Assembly: GCA_023436825.1 (NCBI GenBank) | Contig: JAEZHS010000146.1 | Span: forward strand, 1 to 10,304 | DNA length: 10,304 bases | Source: Pseudomonadota bacterium | Lineage (GTDB): Bacteria > Pseudomonadota > Alphaproteobacteria > Reyranellales > Reyranellaceae | Direction of reading: 5' to 3' | Shown here: piece by piece, positions 1 to 10,015 of the stretch | Numbering within the stretch: the stretch's first letter is position 1 | How the letters are laid out: each line of letters opens with the position of its first letter | Translations under genes and position numbers: made by a program | The notes under the pieces: model-generated | Database searches by the model: none | What the model was told of the DNA's origin: nothing | The model's input: only the letters and a program-made list of their open reading frames with translations

Positions 1-626
1 GCGAGCACGCGGCCGCGGCCCTGCGGGCCGACGGGCATGATGCGCGTTACCTGCATCTCGACGTGACGTCGGAACAGAACTGGGCCGCGGTCGTGGAGGC
101 GGTGATGGCGGCGCACGGACGGCTGGACATCCTGTTCAACAATGCCGGCGTCTCCTTTCCCCGCAAGGTCGAGGACATCACGGTGGAGATCTGGGAACGC
201 GAGCTCGGCGTTCATGCCAAGGGCGTCTTCCTCGGCACCCGGACGGCGATCCCGGCCATGCGCAAGGGCGGCGGCGGGTCGATCATCAACACGTCCTCGG
301 TCATGGGCATCGTCGGCAGTCCGACCTCGCCAGCCTATTCGGCCGCCAAGGGGGCCATCACGATCTTCACCAAGTCGGCGGCACTGCAATATGCGAAGGA
401 GAACATCCGCATCAATTCGGTGCATCCGGGCTATGCCGATACGCCGCTGACCGAGAAGCGCTTCAGCGATGCGGCCGTGCGCCAGCAGCTGCTCGATCGC
501 ACGCCGATGGGGCGGCTCGGCACCGCCGAGGATATCGCCAATGGCGTGCTTTTCCTGGCATCCGACGAGTCATCCTGGGTCACCGGCTCGGAACTGGTGA
601 TCGATGGCGGCATGACGGCGCAGTAG
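1..626 (+). CDS. Short-chain dehydrogenase/reductase (SDR), 5' end missing
   Basis: This is the C-terminal part of a classical SDR, an NAD(P)-dependent cytosolic oxidoreductase that interconverts an alcohol and a ketone. The reading frame is open from base 3, so the N-terminus with the TGxxxGIG cofactor loop lies outside the window. What is visible is the end of the Rossmann half (LHLDVTSEQNW, where the Asp contacts adenine in the family), the structural motif NNAG, a catalytic Ser 13 residues before Tyr (NTSS...YSAAK, the Y-x-x-x-K motif), the PGY loop and the usual C-terminal ASDESSWVTGSELVIDGG. About 207 residues are present of roughly 250 expected. It converges on the SGNH hydrolase gene with a 7-base gap. 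Its substrate cannot be read from sequence, since SDRs are too divergent. The family call is firm. Confidence 0.93.
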   Translation, partial: EHAAAALRADGHDARYLHLDVTSEQNWAAVVEAVMAAHGRLDILFNNAGVSFPRKVEDITVEIWERELGVHAKGVFLGTRTAIPAMRKGGGGSIINTSSVMGIVGSPTSPAYSAAKGAITIFTKSAALQYAKENIRINSVHPGYADTPLTEKRFSDAAVRQQLLDRTPMGRLGTAEDIANGVLFLASDESSWVTGSELVIDGGMTAQ

Positions 627-633
627 GCGCTCT

Positions 634-1713
634 TCACTTCTTGCCGATGGCGAGCGCCGCCGCGATCGAGCGCGCGACGATGGCGTTGCCGCGGTCGGTG
701 AAGTGCATCATCGCATAGTAGGCATCGATGTCGTGGCCGACATCCTCCTTCTCGAAGGCCGCGCGGGTGTCGAGCGTGGCCAGCCCCGCCTTGACCGCGC
801 AGCCAAGAAGTTCCGACAACGCCCGTTGTTGCCCGGCGGCAGCCTTGGCATCGAAGAACACCCCTTGCTCGGGCAAGGCCACCACCAGGGCATTGGCGTG
901 CTCGTGCGTCACCAGGGCCGCGAAGCGATCCATCAAGCGGCAAGACACGATGAAGGGATCGGCACCCGTCGCAACCTCGCGGCCATACCAGAATTGCTGC
1001 ACGCCCAAGCGGTTCACAAGCCGGTCGACCAGGTGCGAATAGCCGAGAAGGTGCTGTGCCGCGATCGTCAACGGCGAACGGCCGGCCACCTGCACCGGCA
1101 CGTTGCGCAGCGCGAGGCTGTCGCCTTCGAGGACGAAATAGGGTTTGCCCTTGCCATCGCGGACCGCCAGCGCGGTGCGCACGATGTCGTCGGCAATGAA
1201 GGCCAGAACCACCGTCGACGGCTTGAGTTCAGGGACGAGGCGTTCGGCCCGCAGCACGATCTGGTCGAGGCCGTAGCCGCGTACGCCGGCATTGAGCACG
1301 CGGCGGCCGGTGAGGCGCTCGAGATGGGCAGGCCAGGTCTCGTCGTTTCCGACGGCGAACCCCTCGGTCATCGAATCGCCGAACGCCATGATCAACGGTC
1401 CGGTCGCCGGCGGCCGATCACTATTCTGCGCGCGCGTACCTTCGGCGGTGAACGAGAAGGGCTTGCCGAGCATCGCTCCCGAGGAACCGGGGACGGGAGT
1501 CCACCCCAGCGTGGGATCGTAGGCGTACAGTGCCTCCCCCGGCGAGGGCTGCGATGCCACAACGGCGTAGTAAGGCCAGTGCCACAGCGATTCACCGGGA
1601 TCCACGATGCGCGTGATGAGTTCGCCGGCGACCAGGCAGAGGACGAGCGTGCCGGCCGACAGCGCCAGCCCGCTCCACAGGGAGCGCGGCGGGCCGGAGG
1701 AGCGCGCGGTCAT
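634..1713 (-). CDS. Membrane-anchored SGNH/GDSL-like hydrolase
   Basis: The 359-residue protein has a short basic N-terminus followed by one hydrophobic segment (about residues 14-32), consistent with a signal anchor that places the rest outside the cytoplasm. A GDSMTEG block at 112-118 supplies the family nucleophile Ser114, and NAGVRGYG at 141-148 matches block II with its oxyanion Gly. Block III is usually GxND but reads FIADDI (172-177), so the Asn is an Asp. Near the C-terminus His337 (MMHFTDRGN) matches the catalytic His, but the Asp usually three residues before it is Ala334; Asp328 and Asp330 are nearby alternatives. SGNH proteins of this shape act as esterases or as O-acyl modifying enzymes of sugars and polymers; which applies here is unknown. 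It lies 24 bases after the SDR stop as the last gene of the minus-strand unit, without an obvious Shine-Dalgarno site. Membership in the operon is likely but less certain than for the first three genes. Confidence 0.8.
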   Translation of the reverse strand: MTARSSGPPRSLWSGLALSAGTLVLCLVAGELITRIVDPGESLWHWPYYAVVASQPSPGEALYAYDPTLGWTPVPGSSGAMLGKPFSFTAEGTRAQNSDRPPATGPLIMAFGDSMTEGFAVGNDETWPAHLERLTGRRVLNAGVRGYGLDQIVLRAERLVPELKPSTVVLAFIADDIVRTALAVRDGKGKPYFVLEGDSLALRNVPVQVAGRSPLTIAAQHLLGYSHLVDRLVNRLGVQQFWYGREVATGADPFIVSCRLMDRFAALVTHEHANALVVALPEQGVFFDAKAAAGQQRALSELLGCAVKAGLATLDTRAAFEKEDVGHDIDAYYAMMHFTDRGNAIVARSIAAALAIGKK

Positions 1714-1737
1714 GGGGCCGAGAGCTGCAAGCGTGGC

Positions 1738-2499
1738 CTAGTAGGCGGAGAAGCCGCCTTCGGCCGGGATCGCCGCACCGTTCACCATGCGCGATTCGTC
1801 GGAGGCGAGGAACAGGGCGACGTTGGCGATGTCCTCCGGCTGGCCGACGGCGAACGGGTATTTCCCGGCGATGTCGTCGATGCCCCCGAAGCGGATCTGG
1901 TTGCCGTCGGTGAAGCGGCTCCTGACGCGCTCGGTCAGCACGACACCGGGGCAGATGGCGTTGACGCGGATGCCCTTGGGCGAATAGGCGCCGGCAAGGG
2001 CCTGGGTGAAGGAGATCAGGCCGCCCTTGGCCATGACGTAGACGTGGGCGATGTGGTTGCCACGCAAGGCCACCACCGAGGAGAAGTTGACCACGCTGCC
2101 CTTGCCGCGCTCGACCATCACCGGGATGACGTGCCGGCAGCACAGGAACGGACCCTTCATGTCGAGGTTGATGGTGCGGTCCCAGACCGACGGATCGACC
2201 TCGGTGACAGGCTTGTCCTCGGGCAGCGAGCCGCCGGCGCAATTCAGCAGCACGTCGATGTGCCCAAACGCGTCCCTGGCCTGCTGAACCATCCGCTTGA
2301 CGCTCTCCTCATCGGTCACGTCCGTCTTCACGAAGCGGGCGCCGGCGCCGGCCTCGTGGGCGCTCGCCTCGCCCAGCTTGGCGTCGATTTCCGCCACGAC
2401 GACCTTGGCCCCCTCGGCGACGAACATCCTGGCCGCCGCCCGGCCGATGCCGGAGCCCGCGCCGGTGATCACCGCAACTTTGCCCGCGAGACGATTCAT
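1738..2499 (-). CDS. Classical short-chain dehydrogenase/reductase
   Basis: A complete 253-residue SDR, the usual length for the classical subfamily. The cofactor loop TGAGSGIG is at residues 12-19. The second beta strand ends in VVVAEID with Asp39, an acidic residue that in this family favours NAD(H) over NADP(H). NCAG (86-89) replaces the common NNAG. The catalytic set is Asn111, Ser141, Tyr154 and Lys158 (YVMAK), followed by the PGVVLTE loop and a C-terminus ending EGGFSAY. I chose the ATG at 2499, not the GTG at 2517, because AGGAG lies 8 bases before it and the protein then begins at the family-typical MNRLAGKVAVITG. That Shine-Dalgarno overlaps the stop codon of the amidohydrolase, which suggests coupled translation. 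It probably oxidises or reduces an intermediate made by the upstream monooxygenase and hydrolase. The substrate is unknown. Confidence 0.93.
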   Translation of the reverse strand: MNRLAGKVAVITGAGSGIGRAAARMFVAEGAKVVVAEIDAKLGEASAHEAGAGARFVKTDVTDEESVKRMVQQARDAFGHIDVLLNCAGGSLPEDKPVTEVDPSVWDRTINLDMKGPFLCCRHVIPVMVERGKGSVVNFSSVVALRGNHIAHVYVMAKGGLISFTQALAGAYSPKGIRVNAICPGVVLTERVRSRFTDGNQIRFGGIDDIAGKYPFAVGQPEDIANVALFLASDESRMVNGAAIPAEGGFSAY

Positions 2500-2510
2500 C
2501 TGTTCCACTC

Positions 2511-3338
2511 CTACCACTTGTAGACTTGCTGTAACGTTCCGCCCATGAGCGCGGCTTTGTCGCTCTCGGACAGGCGCTTGGTGTCACGGAACGGCGCGAC
2601 GCCCTGCTCGTAGGTCAGCATGCCGATCGTCCGGGTCCAGTCGGTGCCCCACATGCAGCGATCCAGGCCGAACGCATCGATGATCCGCAGCACCGGCGCC
2701 CAGATATCGTCGTAGGGGAACGGCTGGTGCGACATCGTGCAGGCGCCGCTGATCTTGACCCTGACGTTTCGATACTGGGCCAGGTCGAGCAGCTTCGGCA
2801 GATCGGCCCAGACGTCGGCGGGAACAGGCGGGCGAAAGGGTTGCAGCAGGCCGAGATGGTCGATCACGATGACCGTGTCGGGGTGCTGCCGGATGTGCGG
2901 CAGGCCTTTGTCGATGATGCCCCAGCACAGCAGATTGACCGGCAAGCCATGCCTGGCGGCGGCGGCGAAGGCGCGGTGCAGGCCGGGATGGTCGGCGTCC
3001 ATCGGCAGGCCCGCGCCCATGCGAATGCGAATGCCGCGCGCGCCCGGTGTCGCCGCCCACCGCGCCACGATGTCGTCGATCGCCGGATCGGTCGCGTCGA
3101 CCGGCGTCACCACCCGGAACTTGCCTGGATAGGCGTTGTAGACTTCCAGGGCGTAGCTCGGATCGTATCTGTAGGCGTTGAACGACGACACCATGATTGC
3201 GCCGTCGACACCGACGCTGCTCATCGCGGCGACCATTTCCTCGCCTGTGGCCGAGTCGAGCCCGTGCGAGGGACTGGCCCACGGCCGGCCCGGATGATTG
3301 CGATCGAAGGGATGAACCTGGACGTCGATGATCGGCAT
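2511..3338 (-). CDS. Amidohydrolase-2 family TIM-barrel protein (COG3618/LigI-like)
   Basis: A 275-residue protein of the amidohydrolase-2 family, which includes 2-pyrone-4,6-dicarboxylate lactonase and ACMSD-like decarboxylases. These act on ring-cleavage products and related lactones or acids in the cytosol. Visible marks are the first-strand motif IDVQVHPFDRNHP (4-16), GIRIRMG on a central strand (102-108), VIDHLG (158-163) with a candidate ligand His, and MWGTDWTR (229-236) carrying the conserved acidic Asp233. The usual HxH metal pair at the start reads Q7-V-H9; as I recall, QxH is common in this subgroup, so it need not mean loss of activity. The start at 3338 has GGAG 8 bases upstream, overlapping the monooxygenase stop; the gap between the two genes is 5 bases. 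In context it probably hydrolyses or decarboxylates a product of the monooxygenase. Family is confident, reaction is not. Confidence 0.9.
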   Translation of the reverse strand: MPIIDVQVHPFDRNHPGRPWASPSHGLDSATGEEMVAAMSSVGVDGAIMVSSFNAYRYDPSYALEVYNAYPGKFRVVTPVDATDPAIDDIVARWAATPGARGIRIRMGAGLPMDADHPGLHRAFAAAARHGLPVNLLCWGIIDKGLPHIRQHPDTVIVIDHLGLLQPFRPPVPADVWADLPKLLDLAQYRNVRVKISGACTMSHQPFPYDDIWAPVLRIIDAFGLDRCMWGTDWTRTIGMLTYEQGVAPFRDTKRLSESDKAALMGGTLQQVYKW

Positions 3339-3343
3339 GATGG

Positions 3344-6242
<2,899 letters not shown>

Positions 6243-6243
6243 G

Positions 6244-6288
6244 ATCCCTGCTGCGGGGATTTCAAACCTGCTCCGCAGCAGCTGGGAT
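6244..6288 (+). terminator. Strong stem-loop immediately after gdhA
   Basis: The perfect inverted repeat CTGCTGCGG (6248-6256) / CCGCAGCAG (6273-6281) encloses a 16-base loop just after the gdhA stop (6240-6242). Alternatively the stem extends: ATCCC (6244-6248) pairs with GGGAT (6284-6288) across a three-base bulge. The stem is very stable, but no U-run follows, so it may act as a 3'-end stabiliser or a Rho-assisted terminator instead of a textbook intrinsic terminator. Confidence 0.6.
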
Positions 6289-6289
6289 A

Positions 6290-6304
6290 CCGGATCCAAT
6301 CCGG
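6290..6304 (+). repeat. Second short hairpin after gdhA
   Basis: CCGGAT (6290-6295) and ATCCGG (6299-6304) form a perfect six-pair stem with a three-base loop, one base after the larger stem-loop. Together they look like a tandem 3'-end structure of the gdhA transcript. No T-run follows. Confidence 0.45.
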
Positions 6305-6514
6305 CCGATCCGCGAACGCGAACAGGACGGGGCTTGGAAGCCTTCGCCCGCGGGTCTAGACTCGTCTCGAGACACATGATCTTGCGGCGCGATGGTGCGG
6401 GTGTTGTGTCCAAGTTTCCTGGGCGGAAGGGTGCGCCCATGGACCTCGCGCTGCGGGACGGCGCTACAGCTTCGAAAACAGGGGGAGGAACGCCTTGAAA
6501 TAGAGGAGGCGGAC
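6305..6514. other. Leader of the MFS gene, no gene seen
   Basis: The gap between the gdhA hairpins and the permease start holds no credible ORF. It contains the perfect palindrome GTCTCGAGAC (6364-6373) and an inverted repeat TGGGCG/CGCCCA with an 8-base spacer (6420-6439). Either could be a regulator site or 5'-leader structure. The permease Shine-Dalgarno GAGGAGG is at 6503-6509, 5 bases before the ATG. I could not pick a convincing -35/-10 pair. Confidence 0.4.
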
Positions 6515-7843
6515 ATGGCTAGCCAAATCCCGCGGGATTTCCGCCGCGTGATCGTCGCCGCGTCGCTCGGAAACGTCATCGAATGGTACGACTTCTATAT
6601 CTTCGGGAGCCTGGCCGCGGTCTTGTCGGTCAAGTTCTTCGAAAAGGGCCACCCGGTCGCGGCCCTGCTCAGCACGATCGCGCTGTTCACCGCCGGATTC
6701 CTGATCCGTCCATTGGGCGCATTCCTCTTTGGATGGTTGGGTGACCGGGTAGGACGCAAGTACACCTTCCTCATCACACTCAGCGGCATGGGACTCGGGA
6801 CGGGAGCGATCGGGTTGATCCCGACCTTCGAGGCGATCGGTTTGACCGCCGCGTTCCTCCTCTTCGCGCTACGAATGATCCAGGGTTTGTGCCTGGGCGG
6901 CGAGTATGGAGGCGCCATCACGTATGTCGCCGAGCATGTCTCGGACGAACGCCGCGGCTACTACACCGGTTGGCTGCAGACCTCTCCGACGCTCGGAATC
7001 GTGATGTCGCTGGCCGTGATCATCGCCGTGCGCTCCTATTTCGGCGAGCAAGCCTTCGACGCCTGGGCGTGGCGCGTTCCGTTCCTGCTCTCCTTCCTGC
7101 TGGTGGCGATCGCGATCTACATCCGGCTCCAGCTTCAGGAGACGCCGATTTTCCAGGAGATCAAGGCCAGGGGGCAGATGGCCAGGAATCCCTGGAAAGA
7201 GGCTTTTCTAACCGCAAACATCAAATTCGTGCTGATCGCCTGCATCGTGGTCATCGGCGAGGGCGTCGTCTGGTACAGCGGCCAGTTCTGGGCGTTGTAC
7301 TTCCTGCAGCAGGTTTCGAAGGTAGACCCGCTGACCACGGCCTACATTGTCGGGGCCGGCCTGCTCATTGCATCGCCGACCTTGATTCTATTCGGCTGGC
7401 TGTCCGACCTGATCGGCCGCAAACCGGTGATCCTGGGGGGCTTCCTGCTCGCCGCGCTCACCTACTATCCGCTGTATTCGTGGCTGGGAACGGTGACCCA
7501 GCCGGGACAGATCAACTTTCCTGTCGCTGTCTTCATCATTTTCATTCTCGTGTCCTACGTCGGGATGGTCTATGGGCCGATCGGCGCTTTTCTGGCGGAG
7601 TACTTCCCGAGCAGGATCCGTTACACGTCGGTGTCCGTGCCGTATCACATCGGCAATGGCTGGGGCGGTGGGCTGGTGCCGCTCATCACCTCGGCTGCGT
7701 TCCAGGCGACGGGCAGCCTCGGCATGGCGCTCATCTATCCGATCGCGGTTCCAGCCGTGTGCTTCGTAGCCTGCCTGTTCCTGATGCCGGAGACGCGGAA
7801 GATCAGCATCTGGGAGCCGACGGAGGCCCGACCTGCTTCCTGA
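6515..7843 (+). CDS. MFS permease, metabolite:H+ symporter (MHS) family
   Basis: A 442-residue inner-membrane transporter with the 12-helix pattern of the major facilitator superfamily. The MHS subfamily (KgtP, ProP, ShiA and CitA relatives) is shown by GNVIEWYDFYIFG (19-31) at the first helix, RPLGAFLFGWLGDRVGRK (65-82) with the MFS signature loop, RMIQGLCLGGEYGGA (120-134), a second-half copy of the signature (GWLSDLIGRK, about residue 293-302) and an EYFPSRIRYTSVSV segment. MHS proteins import small organic acids, compatible solutes or aromatic acids with protons; the substrate here is unknown. The frame is open from 6392, but the ATG at 6515 has a near-ideal Shine-Dalgarno and starts at the conserved N-terminus. 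It lies about 270 bases after gdhA, beyond two hairpins, so it probably has its own promoter. It converges on glnA with a 31-base gap. Confidence 0.93.
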   Translation: MASQIPRDFRRVIVAASLGNVIEWYDFYIFGSLAAVLSVKFFEKGHPVAALLSTIALFTAGFLIRPLGAFLFGWLGDRVGRKYTFLITLSGMGLGTGAIGLIPTFEAIGLTAAFLLFALRMIQGLCLGGEYGGAITYVAEHVSDERRGYYTGWLQTSPTLGIVMSLAVIIAVRSYFGEQAFDAWAWRVPFLLSFLLVAIAIYIRLQLQETPIFQEIKARGQMARNPWKEAFLTANIKFVLIACIVVIGEGVVWYSGQFWALYFLQQVSKVDPLTTAYIVGAGLLIASPTLILFGWLSDLIGRKPVILGGFLLAALTYYPLYSWLGTVTQPGQINFPVAVFIIFILVSYVGMVYGPIGAFLAEYFPSRIRYTSVSVPYHIGNGWGGGLVPLITSAAFQATGSLGMALIYPIAVPAVCFVACLFLMPETRKISIWEPTEARPAS

Positions 7844-7874
7844 CTAAGAGGGAGCCGGCATAGACCGCCTCCTG

Positions 7875-9302
7875 TCACACATCATAGTAGAGGAAGAATT
7901 CGTAGGGGTGCGGGCGCAGGCGCATCTCGTCGATCTCGTGCGAGCGCTTGTAGGCGAGGTGCGTTTCGATCACGTCGTTCGTGAAAACATTGCCCTTGAG
8001 GAGAAATTGATGGTCGGCCTCTAGCGCGTCCAGGGCCTCCTCGAGCGAGCCGGGCGCGGACGGCACCTGAGCGAGTTGTTCGGGCGGCAGGTCGTAGAGG
8101 TTCTTGTCGATCGGTTCACCGGGATTGATGCGGCTCTGGATGCCGTCGAGGCCTGCCATCAGCATGGCCGCGAAGGCGAGGTAAGGGTTGCATGACGGAT
8201 CGGGGCAGCGGAACTCGATGCGCTTCGCCTTGGGATTTTCCGAGTACATGGGAATACGGCAGGCCGCCGACCGGTTGCGCTGAGAGTAGCCGAGATTGAC
8301 CGGCGCTTCGAATCCCGGCACGAGGCGGCGATACGAGTTCACGGTCGGCGCACAGATGCCCAGCAGCGCCGCCGCGTGCTTCAGTAGCCCACCAATATAG
8401 TGACGCATCATGTCGCTCGATCCGGCATATCCCTTGCCGACGAACAGCGGTTGTCCGCCCAGCCATAGGCTCTGGTGCACGTGCATGCCGGAGCCATTGT
8501 CGCCGAACAGCGGCTTGGGCATGAAGGTTGCCGTCATGCCGCGCCTGCGCGCGACGTTTTTCACGACGTACTTGTAGATCAGCACGTTGTCGGCCATGCG
8601 GGTGAGCGTGGTGAAACGCATGTCGATTTCGCCCTGGCCGCCGGTCGCGACCTCGTGGTGGTGTGCCTCGACAGGAATGCCGAGCCGTTCGAGCGTCGTC
8701 ACCATTTCCGTGCGGGCGTCCTGCAGGAGATCGGCAGGAGGCACCGGAAAGTACCCTTCCTTGGGGCGCAGCTTGTGGCCGAGGCCGAGGCTCTTGGCCC
8801 TCGCCCTGTCCCAGTTCGCTTCCGCCGCGTCGATCTCGTAGTAGCCGAAGTTGGTGCCCTGGTCATAACGCACCTCGTTGAAAACGAAGTGCTCGAGCTC
8901 CGGTCCGAAATACGCAGTGTCCCCGATCCCCGTGCTTCCGAGATAGGTTTCCGCTTTCTGCGCAATATAACGGGCGTCCCGGCTGTAGCTTTGTCCCGTC
9001 ACCGGATCGCGGATGTTGCAGATCAACACCAAGGTCGGCGCCTCGGCGAAGGGGTCCGCAAACGCGGTTGCGGGGTCGGGGATCACCAACATGTCGCTTT
9101 CCTGAATTTCCTGGAACCCGCGGATCGAGGAGCCGTCGAAGCCGACGCCTTCGACGAAGCTATCGAGGTCGAGGGCACCCGGCGGCACCGAAAAGTGCTG
9201 CCATAGCCCCGGCAGGTCGGTGAACCGCAAATCGATCATTTCGATGTTGCGATCGCGAACCACGCTGACGACGTCTTCAGCCGTCCTGCAATTGAAAGAC
9301 AT
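7875..9302 (-). CDS. glnA: Type I glutamine synthetase
   Basis: ATP-dependent synthesis of glutamine from glutamate and ammonium; the family forms cytosolic dodecamers. The 475 residues match GSI length and motifs: [19 protein letters not shown] (53-71), FGPELEHF with metal-ligand Glu135 and Glu137, [15 protein letters not shown] (213-227), [18 protein letters not shown] (263-280, metal-ligand His274), NRSAACRIP, and NLYDLPPE with Tyr403 at the position adenylylated in GSI-beta enzymes. This site implies control by an adenylyltransferase. The GSSIRGFQ...ESDM motif and the ending [13 protein letters not shown] recall actinobacterial GlnA1 more than the enterobacterial form, judged from memory. 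No glnB is beside it, unlike the main glnBA locus of many alphaproteobacteria, so it may be an additional copy. The ATG at 9302 has AGGGGG 5 bases upstream. The gene converges on the permease. Confidence 0.97.
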   Translation of the reverse strand: MSFNCRTAEDVVSVVRDRNIEMIDLRFTDLPGLWQHFSVPPGALDLDSFVEGVGFDGSSIRGFQEIQESDMLVIPDPATAFADPFAEAPTLVLICNIRDPVTGQSYSRDARYIAQKAETYLGSTGIGDTAYFGPELEHFVFNEVRYDQGTNFGYYEIDAAEANWDRARAKSLGLGHKLRPKEGYFPVPPADLLQDARTEMVTTLERLGIPVEAHHHEVATGGQGEIDMRFTTLTRMADNVLIYKYVVKNVARRRGMTATFMPKPLFGDNGSGMHVHQSLWLGGQPLFVGKGYAGSSDMMRHYIGGLLKHAAALLGICAPTVNSYRRLVPGFEAPVNLGYSQRNRSAACRIPMYSENPKAKRIEFRCPDPSCNPYLAFAAMLMAGLDGIQSRINPGEPIDKNLYDLPPEQLAQVPSAPGSLEEALDALEADHQFLLKGNVFTNDVIETHLAYKRSHEIDEMRLRPHPYEFFLYYDV

Positions 9303-9468
9303 GCGAACCCCCTGCCTATGGTTGAAAGGCTCACGCCCAACCAGGAGCCGAATGCCGTGCTCCGTCGCGGTCGCGGAGCCAGTATCGCGCTAAACTTACC
9401 ACGCTTGCCGAGGTGGGGCGAGTAGCGGTGGCCGCGCGCCTGGAACAACAAATTCCTTCGGTGGCGAC

Positions 9469-9480
9469 CCGCGATCGCGG
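9469..9480. repeat. Perfect 12-base palindrome CCGCGATCGCGG
   Basis: A perfect self-complementary 12-mer centred on GCGATCGC in the glnA/DUF1059 intergenic region. It could be a protein-binding site or a chance palindrome; the sequence is GC-rich and its half-elements are common in such genomes. Confidence 0.4.
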
Positions 9481-9504
9481 CAACCTCGCTCGGCTTGATG
9501 ATGA

Positions 9505-9536
9505 GGTTTGCGCGAAACCGTCATTGGGGTTTCGCG
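9505..9536 (+). promoter_or_regulatory. Three-arm inverted repeat before the DUF1059 ribosome site
   Basis: Arm 2, CGCGAAACC (9511-9519), is perfectly complementary to arm 3, GGTTTCGCG (9528-9536), with an 8-base spacer. Arm 1, GGTTT (9505-9509), is also complementary to the AAACC of arm 2. Arm 2 can thus pair with either side. Arm 3 ends at the first base of the Shine-Dalgarno GGGAGG (9536-9541). This could be a translational switch or attenuator in the mRNA, or a set of three operator half-sites in the DNA. Confidence 0.5.
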
Positions 9537-9546
9537 GGAGGCTACG

Positions 9547-9745
9547 ATGCCGATCGTCTACGAATGCAGCTCGGTCGTCCCGGGATGCAGGTTTGTCGTC
9601 CATGGCAAAAAGCCGGGACGACGTTCTGATGATGGCCGTCGAGCACATGCACCGGGTGCACGAAATCGAACACCTGTCGGATTCATTGAGGGCGCGGATT
9701 CGGGCAGTCATCAAGGAAGCGTCTGTCCGGACGGAGGCGCCATGA
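9547..9745 (+). pseudogene. DUF1059 small protein gene, interrupted by a frameshift
   Basis: Two overlapping frames together give one small DUF1059-like protein. Frame one, from the ATG at 9547 with a strong GGGAGG 5 bases upstream, reads MPIVYECSSVVPGCRFVVHGK, matching the family start with its spaced cysteines (Cys7 and Cys14 here). The remainder lies one base forward: SRDDVLMMAVEHMHRVHEIEHLSDSL and RARIRAVIKEASVRTEAP, matching the family's helical HxxxxH segment and C-terminal helix, and it stops at 9743-9745. The switch falls at a run of five A (9607-9611). With four A the frame would be continuous and encode 65 residues, close to the family's usual 55-65. Both halves look conserved, so the lesion is recent, a sequencing error, or a site of slippage. 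Family function is not established. As written the first frame runs on without homology to 9927. An internal ATG at 9602 could still express the C-terminal half. Confidence 0.72.
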
Positions 9746-9795
9746 CATCACATCGAAACCACCCGGCACGATCGAGTAGGAGTGAGGAGGCGACT

Positions 9796-9818
9796 AGGAC
9801 GCCCCGGAAGGACGCCCC
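9796..9818. repeat. Direct repeat AGGACGCCCC, two copies
   Basis: AGGACGCCCC occurs at 9796-9805 and again at 9809-9818, a period of 13 bases. Two copies only; it may be chance or a tandem regulator site. Confidence 0.35.
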
Positions 9819-10015
9819 TTCGAAATCTGGCCGCCGTACGAGATGGCTGATTTGCAGTGTGACCCTGACTCAGCGCGCATCCTGTTGCTCGAATCAGCAC
9901 GCAGTGGCCGATTATTGCTGCTTGTAGGGACACCACGCGTTTCCTACGAATTCTGTCGGGTGCGCCTCTCTCGTGCATGAGGACTCGCATGGCGAGGCGG
10001 TGGGGTGGGCGGCTG

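Larger units (their letters stand above)
9303..9546. promoter_or_regulatory. Divergent intergenic region: glnA / DUF1059 gene
   Basis: About 245 bases with no credible gene between the glnA start (minus) and the DUF1059 start (plus). It carries the glnA Shine-Dalgarno (AGGGGG, minus strand, 9308-9313), a 12-base palindrome at 9469-9480 and a three-arm inverted repeat at 9505-9536. The glnA side was searched for a sigma-54 (-24/-12) promoter; only degenerate GG-N10-GC matches were found, which are common in GC-rich DNA. Confidence 0.45.

Noticed and set aside
2500..2517. GTG at 2517 as the start of the second SDR
   Set aside because: It would overlap the amidohydrolase stop and add six non-conserved residues; the ATG at 2499 has AGGAG at proper spacing and the family-typical N-terminus.
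703..2523. A 606-codon plus-strand open frame
   Set aside because: It runs antisense across the SGNH and SDR genes, both of which have clear family motifs on the minus strand; its product is His/Gly/Arg-rich with no motif. It is a GC-rich shadow frame.
7844..7874. Bidirectional terminator between the permease and glnA
   Set aside because: The 31-base gap has only a weak GAGG/CCTC complementarity and no T-run; not enough to call a terminator.
9303..9420. Sigma-54 promoter for glnA on the minus strand
   Set aside because: Only degenerate GG-N10-GC matches were found, such as TGGCTCCGCGACCGC; these are frequent by chance in GC-rich DNA and lack the TTGC core.
9742..9927. A 61-codon frame whose ATG overlaps the DUF1059 stop (ATGA)
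   Set aside because: The overlap looks like translational coupling, but the product is low-complexity Ser/Arg/Thr-rich sequence with no ribosome site of its own and no family resemblance; chance is more likely.
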